NCBI GenBank assembly: GCA_937918935.1
Contig: CAKZSI010000008.1
Coordinates: 206,171-270,170 of the forward strand
Direction: 5' to 3'
Source of the DNA: an uncultured Chloroflexales bacterium
GTDB taxonomy: Bacteria; Chloroflexota; Chloroflexia; Chloroflexales; Chloroflexaceae
Length of the DNA: 64,000 bases
Of the stretch, positions 54,261 to 62,398 are shown piece after piece. The position numbers were made by a program, and so were the translations under genes. Under the pieces are notes generated by a model. It saw nothing but the letters and a program-made list of their open reading frames with translations, had not been told where the DNA came from and searched no databases. Numbering within the stretch: the first letter of the stretch is position 1; every line of letters begins with the position of its first letter.

Positions 54261-54318
54261 GTCGCAGCACCGTCCTGGCACGACATCACAGCACCATCCC
54301 GGCACAACGTCGCAGCAG
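54261..54318 (+). repeat. 24-bp tandem repeat, 2.4 copies
   Basis: GTCGCAGCACCGTCCTGGCA(CGAC) and ATCACAGCACCATCCCGGCA(CAAC) differ at five sites, all transitions. A third partial unit GTCGCAGCAG follows. A related single unit occurs at 45358-45375. Confidence 0.7.
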
Positions 54319-54392
54319 AGGTTCAGCCGCACTACACGCCCACGCTACCAGTACGTTGCTACGCACGTGCTCCGACCAACCCGGAAGAGCGT

Positions 54393-54429
54393 GACCCGGC
54401 CCCCGGCGCATACCGGGGGCCGGGTCTTT
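54393..54429 (+). terminator. Strong intrinsic terminator
   Basis: GACCCGGCCCCCGG pairs perfectly with CCGGGGGCCGGGTC (14 bp) across the loop CGCATA and is followed by TTT. It ends the unit starting at 54176. On the minus strand it lacks a T-run. Confidence 0.85.
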
Positions 54430-54551
54430 ACGTTGGGCCAATCGGCAGGATCGGTGCGGTTTCGCCGCAGGCAGGGGCGTGCTGTCCGCCTCCGAACCCG
54501 GGAGGTATCCAGCATGCCTCCAGGGATGTTGCTGGGCGGGCTTCGCCCTTG

Positions 54552-55430
54552 CTACTCGCTTTCCCCAAGGCTCAACCACACCTGGTAAACCACACTCTTC
54601 TGGAGACCAAGTTCGCGGGCCACGGCGCGGGACGCCACGCTGCCGGCATAGCCCTGGTCGCGCAACTGGCGCAGGCGCCGCGCGATCTCGGCCTCGCTCG
54701 GTGGCGTTTCCGTCTCGGGATGAACCTGGAGACGATAGCGATCGCGTTTGCGCTCACTGCCGGCAGCAAGCCCCTCGATCACCAGGGTGTACTCGCCACG
54801 TGGGCGCTGAAGACTGAAGTGGTTCACCATCTCGGCGACGCTGCCACGCCGGAACTCCTCGAAACGCTTGGTCAGATCATTGGCGACCACGATGCGCCGG
54901 TCGCCGAGCACGGCCAGGATGTCTTGCAGGGCCTCGAGGAGGCGATGGGGCGCCTCGAAGCAGATGAGGGTCAACGTCAGGCTGGCCATCTCGGCGAGGA
55001 GTTGCCGGCGCTCCGCTCCCCGGCGGGGTAAAAAGCCCACGTAGGCAAAGCGGTCAGTAGGCAGACCCGAGGCTGTCAGTGCCGCCAGGAGGGCCGAGGG
55101 GCCGGGCACGGGTGACACGGGGAAGCCTGCCGCGATACATGCCCGTACCAACTCGACCCCGGGATCGGAGATGGCAGGTGTGCCGGCATCGGAGACGAGG
55201 GCCACGTCGCCCAGGGCCAGGGTTGCCAGGATCGTGTCGAGGCGGAGGAGTTTGTTGTGTTCGTGGTAGGAGATGCAGGGAGTAGTGATGGCGTAGTGGT
55301 CAAGCAGACGGCGCGTATGGCGCGTATCCTCGGCGGCGATCAGGCGCGCCTCGCGGAGCACACGCAGGGCGCGCAAGGTGATGTCCTCCAGATTGCCGAT
55401 CGGCGTGGCGACAAGAAACAGGGTACCCAC
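54552..55430 (-). CDS. rsmI: 16S rRNA (cytidine-1402-2'-O)-methyltransferase
   Basis: A 292-residue SAM-dependent TP-methylase that modifies C1402 in the decoding centre. The motifs are LFLVATPIGNLEDITLRAL, IAAEDTRHTRRLLDHY, ALVSDAGTPAISDPG, VPGPSALLAALTASGLP and FEAPHRLLEALQDI. The C-terminal 70 residues carry a helix-turn-helix-like SVASRAVARELGLQKSVVYQ. The start is a GTG three bases after the upstream epimerase stop, so the two genes are one operon. Confidence 0.95.
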   Translation of the reverse strand: MGTLFLVATPIGNLEDITLRALRVLREARLIAAEDTRHTRRLLDHYAITTPCISYHEHNKLLRLDTILATLALGDVALVSDAGTPAISDPGVELVRACIAAGFPVSPVPGPSALLAALTASGLPTDRFAYVGFLPRRGAERRQLLAEMASLTLTLICFEAPHRLLEALQDILAVLGDRRIVVANDLTKRFEEFRRGSVAEMVNHFSLQRPRGEYTLVIEGLAAGSERKRDRYRLQVHPETETPPSEAEIARRLRQLRDQGYAGSVASRAVARELGLQKSVVYQVWLSLGESE

Positions 55431-55433
55431 GGC

Positions 55434-56399
55434 TCAACGCTCAGTGCGTAGACGTGCCCGCCAGTAGTCGAGCAACTCCTCGACGATTGCAGGTACATCA
55501 ATCGTTGGCTCCCAACCGGTGGCGGCGCGCAGTTTGGTGTTATCGCCTACCAGCACCGGCTCGTCGGTAGGACGGAGGCGGGCGGGATCGACCCGCACCT
55601 CTACCGGCACGCGACCCCGCTGCACCACCAGTTGCACGATGTCGCCAATACGGGTGGCCCGCCCGGAGCAGAGGTTGTAGACCTCGCCGGGGGCGCCGCG
55701 TTCGAGCAGCAGCCAGAGGGCGCGAGCGACATCACGGGTATGGGTGAAATCCCGGCGGGGCGCCAGGTTGCCAACGTGGATCACCGGTTCTTGTAGACCG
55801 AGTTCGGCGGCGGCCATCTGCTGGCAGAAGGTCTGGATCGAACAACGGTCGCCCTGACGCGGCCCGACGTGGTTGAACGAGCGGGTCACGACCACGTGGA
55901 GCCCGTAGGTATCGTGGTACTGGAGGCCGGCCAGTTCGGCCGCAACCTTGCTCACGCCGTAAGGGCTGGCAGGACGTAGCGGGTGGCTCTCGGCGATGGG
56001 TGTCGCCTCGGGCCGCACCACACCGTACTGGGCGCTGGTGCCGGCGATATGGATACGGGCCTGGGGGGCGTGGCGGCGAGCAGCTTCAAGCACGTTGATC
56101 GTGCCTTCGACATTGATGCGCAGCGTATGGATCGGCGCGTCCCAGGAGGCGCTGGGGTAACTCTGAGCAGCGAGGTGGAAGATCCGCTCCGGCGCCGCGG
56201 CAGCAACCGCCCGCGCGAGCGAGTAGGGGTCCTCGATGTCGCCTTCGTGGATGACGATGCGCCCGATCAGGTGGGCGATCGAGCGGGGATCGCTGCGCCA
56301 GCGCTTAAAGGCGTGGATCTCAAGGCCGGGGATGGTCAGCAGATAATCGGCAAGGAAGCTGCCAACCGGTCCGGTGATGCCGGTGATGAAGATGCGCAT
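55434..56399 (-). CDS. NAD(P)-dependent sugar-nucleotide epimerase/dehydratase (GDP-mannose pathway type)
   Basis: A 321-residue extended short-chain dehydrogenase. The cofactor motif is FITGITGPVGSFLADYLL, and the catalytic triad is Ser in IHIAGTSAQYG and Tyr/Lys in SPYGVSKVAAE. RSFNHVGPRQGDR and RRDFTHTRDVARA are typical of GDP-6-deoxy-D-mannose reductase (Rmd) and GDP-mannose dehydratase relatives. At this length Rmd-like activity is the best guess. It would supply a deoxyhexose donor for the glycosyltransferases nearby. It leads the operon with rsmI. Confidence 0.85.
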   Translation of the reverse strand: MRIFITGITGPVGSFLADYLLTIPGLEIHAFKRWRSDPRSIAHLIGRIVIHEGDIEDPYSLARAVAAAAPERIFHLAAQSYPSASWDAPIHTLRINVEGTINVLEAARRHAPQARIHIAGTSAQYGVVRPEATPIAESHPLRPASPYGVSKVAAELAGLQYHDTYGLHVVVTRSFNHVGPRQGDRCSIQTFCQQMAAAELGLQEPVIHVGNLAPRRDFTHTRDVARALWLLLERGAPGEVYNLCSGRATRIGDIVQLVVQRGRVPVEVRVDPARLRPTDEPVLVGDNTKLRAATGWEPTIDVPAIVEELLDYWRARLRTER

Positions 56400-56482
56400 G
56401 GCGTCTCCAGGTCACACGGGTCCTGGGCATGCTTCGGACCCAGACGTTCCAACTGGACAGGCGCTCCACGGTTCCAGTTTAC

Positions 56483-56510
56483 GGAGGTGTGGAGGTGTGG
56501 AGGTGTGGAG
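56483..56510 (+). repeat. GGAGGTGT octamer repeat, 3.5 copies
   Basis: An exact short tandem repeat between two minus-strand genes. It is a likely length-variable tract. On the minus strand it reads ACACCTCC. Confidence 0.8.
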
Positions 56511-56592
56511 ATACGTTACACGCGATGCATCTTACCACAGGGTCCGGCTCACCCTATCAACTCGCACCGATGAACACAGGACCGATGCAACG

Positions 56593-57531
56593 TCAGCCCT
56601 GAACGATCAGGAAGCTGATCAGGCGATCAGAGGCATCGCGCAGTTCGGCCCGATCACCGGCGCGCCAGACGTCGGTTCGCTTCCAGTAGAACTCGCCGAC
56701 TTCGGGATCGTCCTCGTCAATGGCACTGTAGACATTGATGGTTTGGGCAGGGGCAATCACAAACTCGGGAAAGACATAGGGGGTAACATCGTTGCGATTC
56801 ACGTTGACCAGACGCCAGGCAGTCATAGTGATCGAACGGGTCGTGGCGTTGCGGATCTCGACGTATTCCTCGTTGGATAGTCCCGGGACGCGCAGCGCGA
56901 CTTGAATGACGCGGACGGAGTTGGCGTTGGGAATGGGCGTCACGGTGACCGTCGTGGTTGGTCCAGGCGTTGTGGTGGGGCCGGCGGTGGACGTTGCGAC
57001 CGGGCTGTCTGCAACGGTAGGGGTGGGCGACGGGGCGACCGTCCGTTCGGGCACGGGCGTCGCGAGGGGCATAGCCGTCGGGGTTGGCGCCACAGTTACA
57101 GGCGTGATTACTGGCGCCCCCGTACTGGTGGGAAGGGGAACGTGGGTTACCCGGGTCGCGGCAGGGAGAGTGGGAGTCTCTGGCACACTGTCAAGGGGCA
57201 CATCAACAAAACAGGTGAAACGCGCCACAACGGCGCGCGAGCCACGCAGGCGCACCTCAACCGGGTACACGCCAGGGCGCTCATTGGCGCGCAGAGGAAT
57301 ACGGTAAAAGCCGTTGCGATCGGCCACGCCGCCACCGACCGCACGCTCGCCCAGGGTCACCAGCAACGCCTCGGACGGAGGCGCCGGACCCTCGAGAAAG
57401 ACGGTCTGCCGATTGGGACAGGAGATAGGCACAGGGTCGGCGGCGCGGAGCGGCGCCAGTCCCCAGCAGAGACCAGCTACGGCGCCGGCAACCAGCAGGG
57501 CAAAAACCGCGAATCGCTTGCGGAGAAACAA
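56593..57531 (-). CDS. Secreted protein with lamin-tail domain
   Basis: 312 residues. A signal peptide or anchor (RFAVFALLVAGAVAGLCWGL ... LRA) is followed by a small beta domain (residues 35-115) with cysteines at SCPNRQ and FTCFVD. A Thr/Pro-rich linker (~120-205) and a C-terminal lamin-tail domain (~208-312) follow. The latter has VRVIQVALRVPGLSNEEYVE, IRNATTRSITMTAWRLVN and FPEFVIAPAQTINVYSA. Such domains occur in bacterial surface proteins, with proposed adhesive roles. The apparent start is TTG at 57531 without a clear ribosome site; this is the least certain part. Confidence 0.82.
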   Translation of the reverse strand: MFLRKRFAVFALLVAGAVAGLCWGLAPLRAADPVPISCPNRQTVFLEGPAPPSEALLVTLGERAVGGGVADRNGFYRIPLRANERPGVYPVEVRLRGSRAVVARFTCFVDVPLDSVPETPTLPAATRVTHVPLPTSTGAPVITPVTVAPTPTAMPLATPVPERTVAPSPTPTVADSPVATSTAGPTTTPGPTTTVTVTPIPNANSVRVIQVALRVPGLSNEEYVEIRNATTRSITMTAWRLVNVNRNDVTPYVFPEFVIAPAQTINVYSAIDEDDPEVGEFYWKRTDVWRAGDRAELRDASDRLISFLIVQG

Positions 57532-57763
57532 CGCTATGTCCAGGTTGCAATTACGAGTGACAGGCGTAGGACGCAGAACGTTTCGGCCAGGAACAGCCTG
57601 CCGGAGGGGGCGACGCCAGCGAATCGCAAAGGACTCACCCCTCCCCTAAACACTCACCTCAAAAGACCGCATGGTCAAACCACGGATGCGTGAAGAGGAA
57701 GGGGACTCGAACGGTTCAACTCACGAGGGCGAAGGCGTTGAGATTAGCGGCGTGATACAATGC

Positions 57764-57840
57764 TGGTGGGCGATAGTGGATTCGAACCACTGACCTCCAC
57801 GATGTCAACGTGGCGCTCTAACCAACTGAGCTAATCGCCC
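57764..57840 (-). tRNA. tRNA-Val (GAC)
   Basis: 77 bases with encoded CCA. The acceptor GGGCGAT pairs with ATCGCCC. The D-arm is GCTCAGTTGGTTAGAGC. The anticodon stem CCACG/CGTGG holds TTGACAT with anticodon GAC. The T-loop is TTCGAAT. It is divergent from the CCA-type gene only 29 bases away. Confidence 0.96.
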
Positions 57841-57851
57841 GCTCACCCGAT

Positions 57852-57880
57852 ATGCTACCATTGATGGCAATGGCTGTCAA
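57852..57880 (-). promoter_or_regulatory. tRNA-Val promoter inside the start of the CCA-type gene
   Basis: On the minus strand TTGACA (57880-57875), 17 bases, TAGCAT (57857-57852). The -35 box lies in codons 2-4 of the divergent coding region that starts at 57870. Confidence 0.75.
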
Positions 57881-59174
57881 GAATTTGCACGCCCCGCCCG
57901 AGGCGCTGCTTAGCCGCCTTGCGCCGGAGCGCCAGGCCATTCTTGCGCAGGCGGCGAGCCTGGCCGAGGCCCATGCGGCCCGGCTCTGGCTGGTGGGGGG
58001 GGTGGTGCGCGATCTGCTGTGCCAGGCACCCCCGGGCCGCGACGTAGATCTGGCAGTGGAAGGGGATGCACCGGCGCTGGCCAGCGATCTGGCGGCGCGG
58101 ATCGGCGGGCGGCTGCGCGCCGTGCATGCCGCCTTCGGCACCGCCAGCGTTGAGGTGCAGACAGCCGATGGCGCCACCCTGATCCTCGATCTGGCCAGCA
58201 GCCGCGTCGAACGCTACCCGTCGCCCGGCGCGTTGCCTGAGGTCGCCCCGGCGCCCATCGAAGATGACCTGTACCGGCGTGATTTCAGCGTCAACGCCCT
58301 GGCGATCGAGCTGCGAGCCGTGGACGGGCAGTTGCGCGCCGGGCGGTTACTCGACCCTTTTGGGGGCCGCGCCGACCTGGTCACGGGCCGGCTGCGGCTG
58401 CTCCACGAGAAGAGCCTGCGCGACGATCCGACGCGCATGCTGCGAGGTGTGCGTCTGGCCGCCCGCCTGGCCCTGCGCCCCGACCCGGCTGCCGCGGCGC
58501 AGATCCAGGCGGCCCTGGAAGCCGGTTACCTGAGCCTGGTGAGCCACGAGCGCGTTCTCACCGAACTCTGTCTGAGCCTGGAAGAGCCGCGCCCCGACGA
58601 GACCTTACGATTGGCCGACGCCTGGGGATTAACGTCCCAGGTCATCCCTGGCCTGGCGTGGAGCGAGGCGCTGGCGGCGCGTTGCGAGCGGCTGCTACTG
58701 GCGCCCGGCGGCGCACCGGCGGGCGGGCCGCTGGTCTGGGCAGGGTTGCTGCTGTACGATCTTGACGCCGAAGGGCTTGCGGCTATCGCCGCGCGCTACC
58801 CCTTGCCGACCGAGGCCACCGATCTGCTGCGACAACTCCCCGGCCTGCACGCGGTGGCGCCGCTGCTCACGCCCGGCCTGCCGAACAGCGGCGTTGACCG
58901 GCTGCTGCGCCCTTTTAGCGTAACCGCGCTGACTGTACTCCACTACGCCGAGCCGGCAGCCGCGGCCACGACCTCCCGCTATCTTCGTGAGCTGCGGACC
59001 ATGCGCGCGCCGCTCAACGGCAACGACCTGCGGCGCCTGGGCATCGCGCCCGGCCCCCTCCTCGGCCAGACGCTTGAGGCCCTGCGCGCCGCCACCCTCG
59101 ATGGTGAAGTGAAGTCTCGCGAAGAGGCCGAAGCCTGGGTTCGGCGGCATGCCCCTGGAACGCCCGGATCGTGA
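57870..59174 (+). CDS. CCA-adding enzyme / poly(A) polymerase family nucleotidyltransferase
   Basis: 434 residues. The class II nucleotidyltransferase head has LWLVGGVVRDLL and the metal pair in GRDVDLAVEG. The neck has RRDFSVNALAIEL and DDPTRMLRGVRLAARL. The C-terminal half is helical and poorly conserved. The enzyme adds or repairs tRNA 3' CCA, or could add poly(A). All three tRNA genes in this window already encode CCA, so a repair role is expected if it is a CCA enzyme. Of three ATGs (57852, 57864, 57870) the last is chosen; there is no ribosome site, and a TACCAT at 57856-57861 suggests a leaderless start. Confidence 0.85.
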   Translation: MAVKNLHAPPEALLSRLAPERQAILAQAASLAEAHAARLWLVGGVVRDLLCQAPPGRDVDLAVEGDAPALASDLAARIGGRLRAVHAAFGTASVEVQTADGATLILDLASSRVERYPSPGALPEVAPAPIEDDLYRRDFSVNALAIELRAVDGQLRAGRLLDPFGGRADLVTGRLRLLHEKSLRDDPTRMLRGVRLAARLALRPDPAAAAQIQAALEAGYLSLVSHERVLTELCLSLEEPRPDETLRLADAWGLTSQVIPGLAWSEALAARCERLLLAPGGAPAGGPLVWAGLLLYDLDAEGLAAIAARYPLPTEATDLLRQLPGLHAVAPLLTPGLPNSGVDRLLRPFSVTALTVLHYAEPAAAATTSRYLRELRTMRAPLNGNDLRRLGIAPGPLLGQTLEALRAATLDGEVKSREEAEAWVRRHAPGTPGS

Positions 59175-59243
59175 GGTCCGGTTCAAGATTTTGAGGTTTC
59201 CCCATTCGCCTGCCCGCCGGGCGGGCAGCAACTGGCCCGAGCC

Positions 59244-60137
59244 ATGCAGATCTTCTATTCCGACACCTTCGTGTTGCCCCTGCCGCCAGGGCATCGCTTC
59301 CCCATGCAGAAGTACGCCCTGTTGCGCGCGCGGGTAGTCGCCGCGGGCCTGGCATCCCCCGATCGGCTCCACCTGCCCTCCGCGGCCAGCGACGCGGAAC
59401 TGGCCCGCGCCCACGACCTCGACTACATCCGGCGCTGCCAGGCGGGCACGTTGAGCGCTCAGGAGCAGCGGCGCATCGGTTTCCCCTGGTCGCTGGCGAT
59501 GGTCGAGCGTTCGCGCCGCTCCTCCGGGGCCACTATCGCCGCCTGCCGCGCGGCCCTGGCGGGCGAGGTGGGGGTCAATCTGGCTGGCGGCACACACCAC
59601 GCCTTCGCCGACCACGGCGCGGGCTACTGCGTGTTCAACGACAGCGCCGTGGCCGCCCGGGCCATGCAGGCCGAGGGCCGCGCCCGCCGCGTGGTCATTC
59701 TTGACTGCGACGTACACCAGGGCGACGGCACCGCCGCGATCCTTCGCGATGATGCCAGTATCTTCACCTTCTCCATCCACGGGGCGAAGAACTTCCCCTT
59801 CCGCAAGCAGCGCAGTGATCTGGACATCGAGTTGCCTGACGAGACTGATGACGCGCTCTACCTCGACGCGCTGGAGGACGGCGTGCGCCGCGCCCTGGAG
59901 GCGGCCCGCCCCGACCTGGCGATCTACCTCGCCGGCGCCGATCCCTACTTCGACGACCGCCTGGGGCGCCTGGCGCTCACCAAGGCCGGGCTGGCCGAAC
60001 GCGACCGGGTGATCTTCCACTACTGCCGCGCCACCGGCGTTCCTCTGGCCATCACGATGGCCGGGGGCTACGCCCGCCGGATCGAGGATACGGTGGACAT
60101 TCACTTTCAGACCGTGGCCACGGCGGCGAGCCTGTAA
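59244..60137 (+). CDS. Histone-deacetylase-family amidohydrolase
   Basis: A 297-residue zinc hydrolase of the HDAC/AcuC/acetylpolyamine family. The active-site His pair is NLAGGTHHAFADHGAGYCVF. Zinc ligands are in ILDCDVHQGDGTAAIL and LAGADPYFDD, and the catalytic-side ITMAGGYAR replaces the usual Tyr segment GGY. The compact length and the NH2-terminal FYSDTFVLPLPPGHRFPMQK place it with bacterial class IV-like members. It is cytosolic; the substrate may be an acetylated small molecule or protein. It lies 69 bases behind the CCA-type gene. Confidence 0.93.
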   Translation: MQIFYSDTFVLPLPPGHRFPMQKYALLRARVVAAGLASPDRLHLPSAASDAELARAHDLDYIRRCQAGTLSAQEQRRIGFPWSLAMVERSRRSSGATIAACRAALAGEVGVNLAGGTHHAFADHGAGYCVFNDSAVAARAMQAEGRARRVVILDCDVHQGDGTAAILRDDASIFTFSIHGAKNFPFRKQRSDLDIELPDETDDALYLDALEDGVRRALEAARPDLAIYLAGADPYFDDRLGRLALTKAGLAERDRVIFHYCRATGVPLAITMAGGYARRIEDTVDIHFQTVATAASL

Positions 60138-60204
60138 TCTCAGGCGGGGAGACCGGGTTTGCCCACGCCCCGGCCCATGGGGGGCGCTGGCGGCCCGGCG
60201 TCAG

Positions 60205-61524
60205 TTAAGGGCGCACGGGGAAACCAGGTTTCCCCATCCCCCGGCCCGCCGGGGGGCGCCCGCTCACGGCGGCATAGAGAGCCTCGTAGCGCGGCAGCAC
60301 GGCCTCGACGGCGAACTGCCTGGCGGCGGCGGTGCGGGCGCCTGCGCCGAGGCGTCGCCGCTCCGCCGGGTCGGCAAGGAGCACGGCCAGGCGCGCGGCG
60401 AAGATCTCCGGCGTCGCCGCCAGGGCGCCGGTGTCGCCGTCACGCACGATGTCGGGCGTGCCGCCGGTGGGCATGGCCAGGATGGGCGCGCCGAGGCTGG
60501 CGGCCTCCAGCAGCACGCGGCTCAGCGGCTCGCCCCAGCTCGAGGGGAAGAGCAACAGGTCACAGCGGGCCATCAAGCGCAGCACCTCGTCGTGGCCGGC
60601 CCAGTCGAGGAAGCGCGCCGGCACGCCGAGGGCGCGCAACTCGCGTTCCAGTTCCATCCGCAGCGCGCCCGCGCCCGCCACCACCAGGGTGAAGCGCGGC
60701 AGGGTATCAAACGGCGCTCGGGCGCGCAAGACGCGGAAAATCTCCGGGAGCAGACCGGCGCCCTTGTTCGGTTCCAGCTTGCCCGCGAACAGCAGCAGCG
60801 CCCCTTCCCAGGCCGTCGCCGGGGACGGGGCGGCACTGGCCCGCGTCGCCTCCAGATCGACCATGTTCGGCAGCACGTGGAGGCGTTCCGGTGAAACCAG
60901 CAGGGCCAGCCGGCGGGCGATGTAGGCGCTGACCGCGATCACCGCGTCGGCGCGGGCCAGGAAGGCGGCGCGCCGCCGCATGTGGGCCAGCATGTACGGC
61001 AGGGCCGGCAGCGCGGCCAGACCCCCCGGCGGCCCCAGGCGCGCCAGCAGATCGGTGAGCAGCCCCGGCCAGCCGGGGCGGGCGTAGGGCAACCGGTCGC
61101 CGTGCAGCCCGGTAGCGAAGTAGTGCCAGGGCCAGTGATCGCGCACGGTGATCGCCACCGGCGCGCCCAGGGCGCGCCCGGCGAGCACGGCGGCCGGGGC
61201 CGCCTGTACGTGCTGGGCATGGATGACGCTCACCGGCGGGCCGACGTGCGCCTCGGCGACGATGGCCCGCGCCAGGCGCGGCCAGAGGGCTTCGTGGCGG
61301 AAGAAGTTGCGCACGAAGGGCAGGCGCGGCGCCCGGTAGCCAACTTCGACCAGGGGCACGCCGAGCGCCATACCGTGCGCCTCGCTGCGCCGCCCCTCCA
61401 CAGGCGTCAGCGCGGTGACGCTGTGCCCGCGGGCGATCAGGGCGCGGGCCAGGGTGTGGGAACTCCAGGCCGCCCCGCCCCTGCCGGTGGGCGGAAACAC
61501 ATCGCTGGGCAGGATGATGCGCAT
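60205..61524 (-). CDS. GT4-type glycosyltransferase with repeat-derived C-terminus
   Basis: A 439-residue GT-B enzyme. N-terminal domain: IILPSDVFPPTGRGGAAWSS and an inserted helical region. C-terminal domain: LLLFAGKLEPNKGAGLLPEI and the EX7E-type LFPSSWGEPLSRVLLEAASL with GAPILAMPTGGTPDIV. It is a cytosolic or membrane-associated sugar transferase for an envelope glycan. The last dozen residues (GRGMGKPGFPVRP) are the translation of a P1 palindrome, so the original stop codon appears to have been replaced when the repeat arrived. ATG 61524 is clear. Confidence 0.9.
   Translation of the reverse strand: MRIILPSDVFPPTGRGGAAWSSHTLARALIARGHSVTALTPVEGRRSEAHGMALGVPLVEVGYRAPRLPFVRNFFRHEALWPRLARAIVAEAHVGPPVSVIHAQHVQAAPAAVLAGRALGAPVAITVRDHWPWHYFATGLHGDRLPYARPGWPGLLTDLLARLGPPGGLAALPALPYMLAHMRRRAAFLARADAVIAVSAYIARRLALLVSPERLHVLPNMVDLEATRASAAPSPATAWEGALLLFAGKLEPNKGAGLLPEIFRVLRARAPFDTLPRFTLVVAGAGALRMELERELRALGVPARFLDWAGHDEVLRLMARCDLLLFPSSWGEPLSRVLLEAASLGAPILAMPTGGTPDIVRDGDTGALAATPEIFAARLAVLLADPAERRRLGAGARTAAARQFAVEAVLPRYEALYAAVSGRPPAGRGMGKPGFPVRP
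60217..60235. repeat. P1 palindrome inside the GT4 reading frame
   Basis: A perfect GGGGAAACC-A-GGTTTCCCC. It encodes GKPGF near the C-terminus of the glycosyltransferase. Confidence 0.85.
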
Positions 61525-61536
61525 ACCGCTATACCC

Positions 61537-61854
61537 TTACTCTGCGAATAGCTCCGCCAGCGCCTGGAGAACCCGCTCCTGTGTTTTCTTGTCGATGCGC
61601 CCAAGTCGTTTGAGCAGCCGCTGCGCATCGACGGTGCGCAACTGGTCGAGCACAATATATGCCTGTTTTTCTTCGAACTGACAGGCGATACGTGTCGGAT
61701 ACGGACGCGATGTTGTCGTCATCGGTGCGATAATCACCGTGCGGATCGTGCTGTTCATCTCATCGGGCGAGATAACCAGACAGGGACGCGTTTTTCGTAT
61801 CTCGTATTCAACTGTCGGATCAAGCTCGGTCAGATAGACATCGAACCGCTTCAC
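61537..61854 (-). CDS. MazF/PemK-family mRNA interferase toxin
   Basis: A 105-residue toxin of the CcdB/MazF fold, expected to cut mRNA at short sites. Typical are VKRFDVYLTELDPTVEYEIR, TRPCLVISPDEMN (Arg and the P-C-L-V strand), TVIIAPMTTTSRPYPTRI and VLDQLRTVDAQRLLKRLG. The start is a GTG at 61854 overlapping the antitoxin stop as GTGA, with GAGGAGGA upstream. Confidence 0.93.
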   Translation of the reverse strand: MKRFDVYLTELDPTVEYEIRKTRPCLVISPDEMNSTIRTVIIAPMTTTSRPYPTRIACQFEEKQAYIVLDQLRTVDAQRLLKRLGRIDKKTQERVLQALAELFAE

Positions 61855-62120
61855 TCCCACGTCCACTCCTCCTCGTCCCACAACGAGCCGCTACGGACGT
61901 TCTGGTCGAGGAGCGCATCGTCTCCATGCTCTGCCATCTGCCGAAACTGCATCTCCCAACCCTCTCGCGGTCGGCGTGCGGCACGGAGCACGAGCTGGTC
62001 GCCTTGCACCTCAAGCTCAACCTCTTCAGTGAGGCCAACCTGCTCAAGCAGAACTTTCGGTATGCGGATGCCTTGAGAGTTGCCAATCTTGATCAGCCGC
62101 GTCTTGATGCTGGTTTTCAT
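61851..62120 (-). CDS. MazE-type AbrB/SpoVT antitoxin
   Basis: An 89-residue DNA-binding antitoxin. The N-terminal swapped-hairpin domain is KTRLIKIGNSQGIRIPKVLL with VELEVQGDQLVLR. The C-terminal 40 residues (acidic, WDEEEWTWE) should wrap around the toxin. It is translated first and coupled to the toxin. Such pairs normally repress their own promoter, here probably just upstream of 62120. Confidence 0.93.
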   Translation of the reverse strand: MKTSIKTRLIKIGNSQGIRIPKVLLEQVGLTEEVELEVQGDQLVLRAARRPREGWEMQFRQMAEHGDDALLDQNVRSGSLWDEEEWTWE

Positions 62121-62398
62121 ATGCCTGCCTCAGTTCTTCAAGAACTCAACGTGACGTGATTACATTGTACATACGCCCGTATGTTCCGTCAAGACCAGGT
62201 TTCCCCACACCCCTCCCTTAGGGGAGGGGCTGGGAGGGCTGGGCCCTCCCAGAAAAGGGATCGGATAACCAGGTTATCCGGATAGTCAGTTAATGCCTTG
62301 AGCGGGACAAAGCAGCCCGGCGGCGCCAAGCTCAACCGCGCCGCCTTCGGCGGCGCGGCTACAGCGGCGGGTTAGCCCGCCACAATCTGGCTCATCTG
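62121..62398. other. Repeat-filled gap
   Basis: It contains half of a P1 element (62190-62215), a P2 hairpin CTGGGAGGGC-TGG-GCCCTCCCAG (62230-62252), the P1 variant at 62262-62280, and a 10-bp GC hairpin CCGCGCCGCC-TTC-GGCGGCGCGG (62336-62358). Confidence 0.7.
62262..62280. repeat. P1 palindrome with paired change (CGGATAACC-A-GGTTATCCG)
   Basis: Perfect 9-1-9. Relative to GGGGAAACC-N-GGTTTCCCC both arms carry matching changes (G to C at the outer end, GG to GA/TC, A to T), so the palindrome is kept. Confidence 0.8.

Larger units (their letters stand above)
54176..54430 (+). ncRNA. Unassigned ~255-base transcript (small RNA or leaderless 72-codon mRNA)
   Basis: A promoter and a strong intrinsic terminator bound this unit. 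A 72-codon frame begins with GTG at the predicted first base (VSEHSSKHPGPIAHFFPIGR...) and stops at 54394, where the terminator stem begins. Its product would be basic and rich in His, Arg and Ser. The third-codon-position GC content is visibly lower than in neighbouring genes, which argues for a non-coding RNA. The tandem 24-bp repeat inside (54261-54308) could be a repeated binding segment. I recognise no known RNA family. Confidence 0.45.
53898..54551. other. Gap holding repeats and an unassigned transcription unit
   Basis: In order: the end of P3 copy D, a P1-variant palindrome (54039-54061), a promoter (54141-54169), a possible leaderless short frame (54176-54394) with a 24-bp tandem repeat, and a strong terminator (54393-54429). 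The last 120 bases before rsmI are without features. Confidence 0.65.
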
